Below, one piece after another: positions 5,667 through 10,418 of a stretch of 10,418 bases of DNA. Source of the stretch: Promicromonosporaceae bacterium (lineage in GTDB: Bacteria; Actinomycetota; Actinomycetes; Actinomycetales; Cellulomonadaceae); contig WQZL01000082.1 of NCBI GenBank assembly GCA_009780755.1, positions 1-10,418 of the forward strand. Direction: 5' to 3'. The notes under the pieces were generated by a model. It had not been told where the DNA came from. It was given only the letters and a program-made list of their open reading frames with translations, and made no database searches. The translations under genes were made by a program, and so were the position numbers. Numbering within the stretch: the first letter of the stretch is position 1; every line of letters begins with the position of its first letter.

Positions 5667-6167
5667 CTTCTGTATTTTCTCCCATGAACTGCGCAAGTAG
5701 ACGCATGGGCAGACTAAACTACGGCATATTTCCTGACCGGGTTGCTTGATCTAGGTGGTGCGTCACGCGCGGCGCCTTCGGCTTCGGGCTTGTCCTACTC
5801 CCGCCGCTCAGTATGAGTTGGCCGTTCGTTCGCCGGGGTCTCTGACGCAGTTGTCACCGGAGAAATTGCCAACCAGATACCTTCCAGGGTTCCTCGCCAC
5901 CTAAGAAGAACTATCTGAGCGAATTGCGCTTGGAGGACATCGACCACCGAGTCAGCCGGATCGACACCGGTCGGAGCCACCGAACAAACCCTGGCCATCC
6001 GGGGGCTTTTGTTTTTGTGCGGCGCTGGGCAGCGCTACCTTAATCGACTCCGCTTTCTTTCACGCCTAATGATGGGGGTAGTGATAGGCGCCACCGTTTC
6101 ACGGATACGTTGGCACTAGGCATTACAGTCAACCTGCATACGTTAATCAACGGCAGAGAGGCCAGAA
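5667..6167. other. 500-base gene-free stretch
   Basis: No convincing gene is seen on either strand. A 67-codon minus-strand frame (5795-5998) shows no family resemblance and no good start site. Just after the upstream stop an imperfect inverted repeat CCCATG (5681-5686) / CATGGG (5704-5709) might act as a weak terminator, but it lacks a T-run. A better terminator-like hairpin lies at 5989-6018. The last 60 bases should hold the promoter for the lipoprotein at 6168; TTGGCA (6110-6115) is a possible -35 but has no matched -10. The stretch may be decayed coding DNA. Confidence 0.4.
5989..6018 (+). terminator. Rho-independent terminator-like hairpin with T-rich tail
   Basis: CCCTGG-CCAT-CCGGGG (5989-6004) folds into a 6-base stem with one G-U pair, followed by GCTTTTGTTTTTG. 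This is a reasonable plus-strand terminator. It lies more than 300 bases after the nearest plus-strand stop, so it may belong to a lost gene or end a long trailer of the 4656 gene. Confidence 0.45.
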
Positions 6168-7235
6168 GTGATCTCAAAACCCCAGCCACGCAACTGTAAC
6201 CATTATCGAGGCGTTGTCATGGTTCTCGCCCTGTGCGCGGTCTTGGTAACGGCGTGCGGATCATCGCCGCAGGCAGATCCCGTGACGCCGACGCCCCTGG
6301 AGCCAACAACGGCAGAACCAACACCGGTGGAGCCGACACCCAAGATTGGCAACGCTTGTGAACCGGATGGAGCTGGCCTGGTCGGCACCTGGTTGCCCGT
6401 CGATGGCCCTGATCAGCCTGTACTCACGTTCCTGGCTGACGGGTCTGGATTCACACCAGCCTTCGAGTCTCGCGTGGAAAGCTTCCGCGAACGACGAGAA
6501 CAGTCTTCGGAGGACGCTCAGCTCCAAATCCTGACTAACCCGTTTTATCGCGACGTGGCGGACTACCTAGACGGCCTTGCCGACTGGCCAAACGATCCGT
6601 TCCTGTGGCGAACCCCCGAGGATTCGGTACTCGTCATATACCTCACGTCGATCACCCTCACGCCCTGGCCGCTGCCAAACCTGTATGCCGTCGAGGGAAA
6701 CTACCTGCGCTTGTTATCCCTTTGCGATGATGGCGACTATTACGAGCCTTGCCCGGAGGCGGAGACGCGCTTCTACCGCCGCGTTTTGCCAGAGGGCTGC
6801 GGTGCGGCGGATGATAACAGCCTCGTCGGCAGCTGGGATTGGGTCAACCCGCCCCTACCCGGCCCCACCTTCGTGGCCGATGGCACCGGGTGCTGGCCAG
6901 CCTTTGACAATGAAATTGACCAGTTCCGCGAGTTGTTGGAGCGAAACCCGGATCGCGCATATGAGTTGGCCGCCTGCGAGCAATTCGCCGCCAACGTACT
7001 CGCCTACATCCGCAGCGAGGGTGAATGGCCCTGCGACGAGTTTGTCTGGGAAGCTCATCATGGTCGGCTCACAGTTGACCATTCAGATCCGCCAATACCA
7101 GGCTGTGAGCTGAAACCCAAGTCGCAGCCGACGCGGGTTTTCGATTACGCAATCGATGGCGGCGAACTGATTTTGACCACGCCCTGCGAAGGCGACGATC
7201 CTTGCTTCTTCACCCGCTTGCGCCGCATCGGATAG
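6168..7235 (+). CDS. Lipoprotein with two tandem copies of a lipocalin-like domain
   Basis: A 355-residue protein from GTG 6168, supported by GAGAGG (6156-6161) 6 bases upstream. A signal peptide ends in the lipobox LVTAC, so Cys30 would be lipidated and the protein anchored outside the membrane. A Pro/Thr-rich linker (about 35-58, with PTP and EPT repeats) follows. The rest is an internal duplication. Copy 1 (about 70-206) has LVGTW, FLADGSGFTPAFESRVESFRE, WPNDPFLW, YAVEGNYLRL and FYRRV. Copy 2 (about 219-353) has LVGSW, FVADGTGCWPAFDNEIDQFRE, WPCDEFVW, YAIDGGELIL and FTRLRRI. The GTW and F-x-ADGTG pattern recalls lipocalin-like or DUF5640-like beta-barrel domains, but I do not recognise a named family. 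The copies have diverged well beyond recent duplication. It converges on the second lipoprotein. Function unknown. Confidence 0.8.
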   Translation: MISKPQPRNCNHYRGVVMVLALCAVLVTACGSSPQADPVTPTPLEPTTAEPTPVEPTPKIGNACEPDGAGLVGTWLPVDGPDQPVLTFLADGSGFTPAFESRVESFRERREQSSEDAQLQILTNPFYRDVADYLDGLADWPNDPFLWRTPEDSVLVIYLTSITLTPWPLPNLYAVEGNYLRLLSLCDDGDYYEPCPEAETRFYRRVLPEGCGAADDNSLVGSWDWVNPPLPGPTFVADGTGCWPAFDNEIDQFRELLERNPDRAYELAACEQFAANVLAYIRSEGEWPCDEFVWEAHHGRLTVDHSDPPIPGCELKPKSQPTRVFDYAIDGGELILTTPCEGDDPCFFTRLRRIG

Positions 7236-7236
7236 C

Positions 7237-7276
7237 CGACCCGATATCGGCCAGGTTTTCGCGAGACGACGGGTCG
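7237..7276. terminator. Inverted repeat between convergent genes (weak bidirectional terminator candidate)
   Basis: CGACCCG (7237-7243) pairs with CGGGTCG (7270-7276) over a 26-base loop, and the loop begins with the palindrome CCGATATCGG (7242-7251). It lies in the 47-base gap between two convergent lipoprotein genes, where a shared terminator is expected. There is no T-run, so support is weak. Confidence 0.25.
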
Positions 7277-7282
7277 CCGGAG

Positions 7283-8440
7283 CTACCAGGTGAGGAGGCC
7301 AGCGCGGTTGATGCGGAAGCCGTGTCCGGTGCCGCCGTGCCAGCAGGTCATCCCGGTCACCTCGGATAGACAGTTGTGGCCGCCCCAGTAAAGCAGCTGC
7401 CCCTGCGCAGCAAAGAAAGGTTCCTGCCCAAAGCAGGAAGCCCGATTGCTACAGTCACCGAAACTTGCAAAACTAAACGTGCCGTCAGTTAGCACAATCT
7501 TGTTTTCCTGATGTTCAAACGGACACGAATTGCCGAAGCATGGCAAATCACGCCAGCTCCATTCTCGCTCGTCGAGTCCGCAGGACACCGTGTAGTTGCC
7601 CTCGTAACTACCGAAGACACAGTAGATGTTTGCCGAAGGTGACTCGAAGAACCTGCCATCCCATCCCATCATGTCCCACCCGGTCAACTCGACCATCGAG
7701 GGCGGCGCGGGGGCGTCCGTGATGGCCGGACCACAGGCGCGCGGGTCGATGCCGGCGGGCAATGTAATGCCTGACGGACACCCGGGCGCAGCGCCAAGAT
7801 TTGGGGCCTCCCCAGCCCCGGAGGTCAGCCGCAGGTAGAAGGTGACCAGCTCCTCGCTGGCGTCAAAATCGAAGCTGCTTCCCTCGAAGACATGCATCGT
7901 GATCGGTTTGTCGCTCGGCTCCCAGGAGACGCGTCCGGCGTGCCCAGATGGCGGCAAACTAGAGAACGGGTCAGACAGCTCCAGCTCGAAATTTGAACCA
8001 AGGCTCCATGTGCTGGTTATGCAGATTGGATAGTGGTCCTCGCGGCAGAAAAACACGAAGTAATCAGCAAACTCATCGTCAAAGACCACCTCGACTACAT
8101 CATCCAGCGTGACGGGGGTTGGATAGGCGTCATCGACAGACAAGGGTTCGCCACGCACGGTTGCACTGCGAATCACGCTCGGCAAGTTTGCCGACGCGGC
8201 CCCACCTGACGATGGTGCTGATTCGTGCTGAACTTGGTCTGATTGCTCCGGCGATTGATCGCCGTCTGGCTCGGCTGGAATTGTCGGGATGTCTGCAGGC
8301 GTCTCGACGGGGGTTGCGGCTGGAGTTTCGATGACAGAGGCATCAGCGCCGCCGTTCTCATCATCATCACCACAGCCGACGAGGGCCATCATGCCAACCA
8401 TCGCCAAAGCGATGCCTACCGCAAAACGCTGCTTCTTCAT
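7283..8440 (-). CDS. Lipoprotein with C-terminal DUF6636-type cysteine-rich domain
   Basis: A 385-residue protein from ATG 8440, with GGAAGG about 8 bases upstream. The signal peptide MKKQRFAVGIALAMVGMMALVGC has a clear lipobox (LVGC; lipidated Cys23). A long Ala/Thr/Pro-rich acidic linker (24-85) is followed by a beta-rich middle region (about 88-210). The C-terminal region (about 264-384) matches the DUF6636 pattern common in actinobacterial secreted proteins: FFESPSANIYCVFG, then VSCGLDEREW, a glycine/aromatic stretch, LLYWGGHNC, and MTCWHGGTGHGFRINRAG near the end. Eight cysteines in this part (274, 287, 301, 306, 330, 336, 357, 366) could form disulfides outside the cell. The biochemical role of DUF6636 is not known. 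It shares its architecture (lipobox, Pro-rich stalk, beta domain) with the convergent neighbour, which suggests a common cell-surface theme. Confidence 0.82.
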   Translation of the reverse strand: MKKQRFAVGIALAMVGMMALVGCGDDDENGGADASVIETPAATPVETPADIPTIPAEPDGDQSPEQSDQVQHESAPSSGGAASANLPSVIRSATVRGEPLSVDDAYPTPVTLDDVVEVVFDDEFADYFVFFCREDHYPICITSTWSLGSNFELELSDPFSSLPPSGHAGRVSWEPSDKPITMHVFEGSSFDFDASEELVTFYLRLTSGAGEAPNLGAAPGCPSGITLPAGIDPRACGPAITDAPAPPSMVELTGWDMMGWDGRFFESPSANIYCVFGSYEGNYTVSCGLDEREWSWRDLPCFGNSCPFEHQENKIVLTDGTFSFASFGDCSNRASCFGQEPFFAAQGQLLYWGGHNCLSEVTGMTCWHGGTGHGFRINRAGLLTW

Positions 8441-8570
8441 GTGTGTTGCCTTCCTTCACCGACATGCACATCGGAGTTGAGTTGCTTGGAACTGTCTTCA
8501 TCCCTTACAACGCTCGGGGTGGCAAAAACGTTGGGGTCAAATCCAACCGATCACGTTTCTCCAGCGCAGA

Positions 8571-9158
8571 TCACGCGTTATCCGCGCGGAAGGTTTCGGC
8601 CAGGGCTTGCAAGCGGGCACAGTAGGCCGACCAGCCGCTCTCGGGTTCCCACATCAGGTCGGCGGTTGGCCGCCAGCCCGCCATGTCATCAATGGTCTCC
8701 CGCAGAATATCTACGTGGCCCGCGTGCCGGTGCATTTCGGCGATCAGGTGGACGAGAATCTGCCCGAGCGTCACGTCCGCCTTCGATGGCTCCCACCACA
8801 TAACATGTCCAGGAGCCTCTAGGTCCAGCGCCTCGATGGTGGCGTCGGCGTGCGCCGATCCCCGTCGGAAAAAGTCGATGATGAACTCGCACGACTGATC
8901 CGCCGTGGCAAACATGTCGGCGTTCGGCTCGACATCAAAACCCATCCACGGCGCCTCGATGTCACTCGGACGTCCAAAACAGTCGCTCAGATAGCCAAGC
9001 TCCACCGAGGCCGCGTGCTTAATGATGCCCAACACGTTTGAGCCAGATGCGGTCAGCGGCCGCCGAGCGTCGTATTCGCTTAGACCCGCAAGCTTCCACA
9101 GCAACGCCTGCCGCGCCTCTCGAAGATAGTTGTGCAGGTGGGTCTTCAAGTCACTCAT
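8571..9158 (-). CDS. DinB-fold protein (DUF664-like), putative metal-dependent enzyme
   Basis: A 195-residue protein from ATG 9158. It has the DinB/YfiT four-helix-bundle layout: an N-terminal helix SDLKTHLHNYLREARQALLWKLAGL, the second-helix histidine in GIIKHAASVELGYL (His48), and the DUF664-type run LVHLIAEMHRHAGHVDILRE (136-155), which supplies the clustered histidines expected to bind a metal. The PAPW- or W-containing loops (APWMGFD, MWWEPSKADVTLGQ) also fit. Relatives include mycothiol- or bacillithiol-dependent transferases, but the substrate here cannot be assigned. No good ribosome-binding site precedes the ATG. Instead TAGGCT sits exactly six bases upstream, which suggests a leaderless message. 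The gene is likely monocistronic. Confidence 0.88.
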   Translation of the reverse strand: MSDLKTHLHNYLREARQALLWKLAGLSEYDARRPLTASGSNVLGIIKHAASVELGYLSDCFGRPSDIEAPWMGFDVEPNADMFATADQSCEFIIDFFRRGSAHADATIEALDLEAPGHVMWWEPSKADVTLGQILVHLIAEMHRHAGHVDILRETIDDMAGWRPTADLMWEPESGWSAYCARLQALAETFRADNA

Positions 9159-9164
9159 GCGGTG

Positions 9165-9170
9165 AGCCTA
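9165..9170 (-). promoter_or_regulatory. -10 element of a probable leaderless promoter for the DinB-family gene
   Basis: On the minus strand TAGGCT is followed by CACCGC and then the ATG at 9158. A TANNNT hexamer six bases before the start codon would place the transcript start at the start codon itself. No clear -35 is seen. Confidence 0.4.
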
Positions 9171-9206
9171 GTCACAACCCGGAAGACAACGCCATCTATT
9201 TGGCGG

Positions 9207-9311
9207 TTACGGGCACAAAACGGGCACATCCGGGCGGATTTCAGCGGCGATGCGTTCGGCGATCTCGGCGGTGGTGTCATGCATGGACGAGGCGATGACG
9301 GCGGTGTTCAT
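9207..9311 (-). pseudogene. N-terminal remnant of a flavodoxin-like gene
   Basis: From ATG 9311 (or ATG 9317) the minus strand encodes about 34 residues, MNTAVIASSMHDTTAEIAER followed by IAAEIRPDVPVLCP and a TAA. The first strand, the phosphate-binding-like loop SSMHDTTAEIA and the following helix IAERIAAEI match the start of flavodoxin-domain proteins such as HemG-like protoporphyrinogen oxidases (ASxHGxTAEIAExIA). A full domain needs about 140-170 residues, so at best this is a truncated 5' piece. Its upstream region overlaps the promoter of the divergent holin-like gene. The short length limits certainty; a real short peptide is less likely. Confidence 0.5.
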
Positions 9312-9344
9312 AGCCATTAGGACACGTCCACCGGCAGGTCGCGC

Positions 9345-9350
9345 TAGGGT
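9345..9350 (+). promoter_or_regulatory. -10 element of a probable leaderless promoter for the holin-like/DUF3618 operon
   Basis: TAGGGT is separated from the ATG at 9357 by exactly six bases, and there is no ribosome-binding site before that ATG. The transcript would therefore start at or next to the A of the start codon. A matching -35 is not clear. Confidence 0.5.
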
Positions 9351-9356
9351 TAGCCT

Positions 9357-9830
9357 ATGAGTTCTCGCGATGATGCACCATCGCTCGGCCAGCTTGTCGA
9401 GCAACTTTCCGAGCAGACCTCCGAGCTTGTGCGCGCCGAGGTCGCGCTTGCCAAAAAGCAGTTTGCCGATAAGGTCAAGGATTCCGGCATCGGCATCGGG
9501 CTGCTCTGTGGTGCGGGCGTGTTCGCGTTCTACCTGACGTTCGTGCTGATCCTGGCCGCCATTTGGGGTCTCGGCAATGTTGTTCCCCTGTGGGCATCGG
9601 CGCTGATTGTCGCCGGAGTGACGCTCATCAGCATCGTCGCGTTGGTGATCGGTGGCGTCGCCTTGCTAAAGCGCGCCTCGGCCCGACCCGCCGCAACCGC
9701 CAGCATGAAGGAGTCGATCGCCACCGTGCGCGGTAGCTTCTTGCTGAAAAACCGCAAGAGCGACGATGCAGCCGAGGGCGTAGCTTCGACCGGTTCTGCC
9801 GACGCCGATTCTAAGGAGGATCAATCGTGA
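9357..9830 (+). CDS. Holin-like two-helix membrane protein (phage holin superfamily III, PF07332 type)
   Basis: A 157-residue protein from ATG 9357. An N-terminal amphipathic helix (about 9-41, LVEQLSEQTSELVRAEVALAKKQ) precedes two membrane helices (about 46-71 and 78-104), and a long hydrophilic acidic tail follows. The signature SEQTSELVRAEVALAK is the usual start of this actinobacterial family, called holin-like by homology but common on ordinary chromosomes. Its actual role is probably membrane or envelope related, not lysis. The stop TGA overlaps the GTG of the DUF3618 gene (GTGA, 9827-9830), a pairing often seen in Actinomycetota, so the two proteins probably work together. Nothing phage-like is adjacent. 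Confidence 0.85.
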   Translation: MSSRDDAPSLGQLVEQLSEQTSELVRAEVALAKKQFADKVKDSGIGIGLLCGAGVFAFYLTFVLILAAIWGLGNVVPLWASALIVAGVTLISIVALVIGGVALLKRASARPAATASMKESIATVRGSFLLKNRKSDDAAEGVASTGSADADSKEDQS

Positions 9831-10108
9831 CCGAGAAGACCAACCCGCAGGCCGAGGTACAGCGGTTGCGTGCCGAACTCGCCGCCACGGTCGATCAACT
9901 CTCCGAGCGCATCTCGCCGTCGTACCAGATGGATCGCGCCAAGGCGACCGCCACCAGAACGGCCCAGGATGTTCGCACACTCGTCACCGGCGGCGGCCTG
10001 CCTAAAGACGATCCGGCGCGGGCGCGCAACGTAAAGGTTGCGCTGGGCACCGCCGGAGCCGTCGTCGCCCTGATCGCCCTTCAGATCATCAAGGGCACCC
10101 GTCACTAA
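9827..10108 (+). CDS. DUF3618 family membrane-associated protein
   Basis: A 93-residue protein from GTG 9827, preceded by a strong AAGGAGG (9813-9819) 7 bases upstream that lies inside the end of the upstream gene. The N-terminal helix EVQRLRAELAATVDQLSERISP (about 10-31) is the DUF3618 signature (R..L..TVD.L..R..P). A basic stretch follows, then one C-terminal membrane helix (about 69-88, VKVALGTAGAVVALIALQII), so most of the protein faces one side of the membrane. The function of the family is unknown. It is translationally coupled to the holin-like gene, which supports a shared complex. Its stop is only 3 bases from the stop of the convergent BldC-type gene, leaving no room for a terminator between them. 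Confidence 0.85.
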   Translation: MTEKTNPQAEVQRLRAELAATVDQLSERISPSYQMDRAKATATRTAQDVRTLVTGGGLPKDDPARARNVKVALGTAGAVVALIALQIIKGTRH

Positions 10109-10111
10109 CGG

Positions 10112-10321
10112 CTATTGCTTCTCGGCGTCATCGACGCCACCGTTGGCACGCAGCAGCTCTTTGACCTCGGACTCCCGATAGCGACGATGGCCACCGAGGG
10201 TTCGCACACATGTCAACTTGCCCGCCGCAGCCCAGCGCGTCACTGTTTTGGGGTCCACGCGAAACAAGGCCGCCACCTCGGCGGGGGTCAACAACGTCTT
10301 GGACTCACCGGAAATAATCAT
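10112..10321 (-). CDS. bldC: BldC-family MerR-like DNA-binding regulator
   Basis: A 69-residue protein that is almost entirely one winged helix-turn-helix: LLTPAEVAALFRVDPKTVTRW, then AAAGKLTCVRTLGGHRRYRESEVKELL. This is nearly the textbook sequence of BldC, the small MerR-like regulator that in Streptomyces binds direct repeats cooperatively and controls the timing of development. Homologues occur across Actinomycetota, including non-sporulating ones, so a developmental role should not be assumed here. The length (about 68 residues) is normal for the family. ATG 10321 is preceded by AGGGGTGG at a suitable distance. The gene stands alone and converges on the DUF3618 gene. Confidence 0.9.
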   Translation of the reverse strand: MIISGESKTLLTPAEVAALFRVDPKTVTRWAAAGKLTCVRTLGGHRRYRESEVKELLRANGGVDDAEKQ

Positions 10322-10332
10322 GCTTCCACCCC

Positions 10333-10393
10333 TAACAGGTTGGGCGGGTTCGCCCCGAACGGCGCTCGGGATGACACTTGAACTCGCCTGTTA
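10333..10393. promoter_or_regulatory. Inverted repeat and hairpin in the bldC upstream region
   Basis: TAACAGG (10333-10339) and CCTGTTA (10387-10393) form a 7-base inverted repeat with a 47-base gap, and a GGGCG-GGTT-CGCCC hairpin (10342-10355) lies inside it. These lie just upstream of the BldC-type gene and could form its operator or leader structure. No clear -10/-35 pair was recognised on the minus strand. Confidence 0.3.
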
Positions 10394-10418
10394 ATTGTCG
10401 CCTTTATCCGATTTCTTG

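Noticed and set aside
5795..5998. 67-codon minus-strand frame in the gene-free stretch
   Set aside because: No homology pattern, no ribosome-binding site, and it ends in a low-information region.
6577..7113. 178-codon plus-strand frame inside the duplicated lipoprotein
   Set aside because: It is a frame shadow of a gene with a signal peptide and an internal repeat, and its composition is Ser/Arg/Pro-rich.
8243..8803. 186-codon plus-strand frame across the DUF6636 and DinB-family starts
   Set aside because: It is antisense to two well-supported genes and has no domain or start signal.
9357..10108. Prophage, because of a holin-like gene
   Set aside because: This holin-like family with DUF3618 is common on actinobacterial chromosomes, and no other phage structural or lysis genes are present here.
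1..10418. CRISPR arrays, rRNA genes, insertion sequences
   Set aside because: I saw no regularly spaced repeats, no rRNA-like sequence, and no transposase with terminal inverted repeats on either strand.

Overview
The window looks like a piece of an actinobacterial (Actinomycetota) chromosome. The evidence is a BldC-type regulator, a DUF3618 protein, a PF07332-type holin-like membrane protein, a DUF6636 lipoprotein, GTG starts with 4-nt stop/start overlaps, and apparent leaderless start sites (TANNNT six bases before ATG). The genus cannot be named from this sequence.

Left part, about 1-4400: the edge of an integrative element of the AICE or satellite type. Reading leftward from its right end it carries a tyrosine integrase (3026-4309, with an apparent N-terminal frameshift at 4251-4253), an excisionase-like helix-turn-helix protein (390-629), and, by a 4-nt overlap, the start of a primase/polymerase-like replication protein that runs off the window at base 1. 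Between integrase and excisionase sits cargo: an intact ParD/ParE-type toxin-antitoxin pair on the plus strand (758-1356), a multi-pass membrane protein with an alpha/beta-hydrolase fold on the minus strand (1377-2849), and the frameshifted tail of a second ParE toxin (2860-2987). Likely operators are palindromes at 709-722 (between the divergent excisionase and antitoxin genes) and 4371-4397 (before the integrase).

Middle part, about 4400-8570: accessory cell-envelope genes. A membrane-anchored coiled-coil protein with helical repeats and an NPCBM-like C-terminal domain (4656-5666) has a lower-GC look than its surroundings. After a 500-base gene-free stretch come two convergent lipoproteins: one with a tandemly duplicated domain (6168-7235) and one with a C-terminal DUF6636 domain (7283-8440). 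No tRNA or obvious att core was found at the element's right border, so where the element ends is uncertain (somewhere between about 4341 and 6160).

Right part, about 8570-10418: ordinary chromosomal actinobacterial genes. These are a DinB-fold protein (8571-9158), a short 5' remnant of a flavodoxin-like gene (9207-9311), a translationally coupled holin-like/DUF3618 pair (9357-10108), and a convergent BldC-family regulator (10112-10321).

The most interesting points are the apparent integrase frameshift, the dead second ParE tail beside the membrane hydrolase cargo, the NPCBM-coiled-coil protein, and the internally duplicated lipoprotein. I did not find a clearly new multi-gene system. The membrane hydrolase in the cargo slot of a mobile element is the best candidate for an undescribed function.
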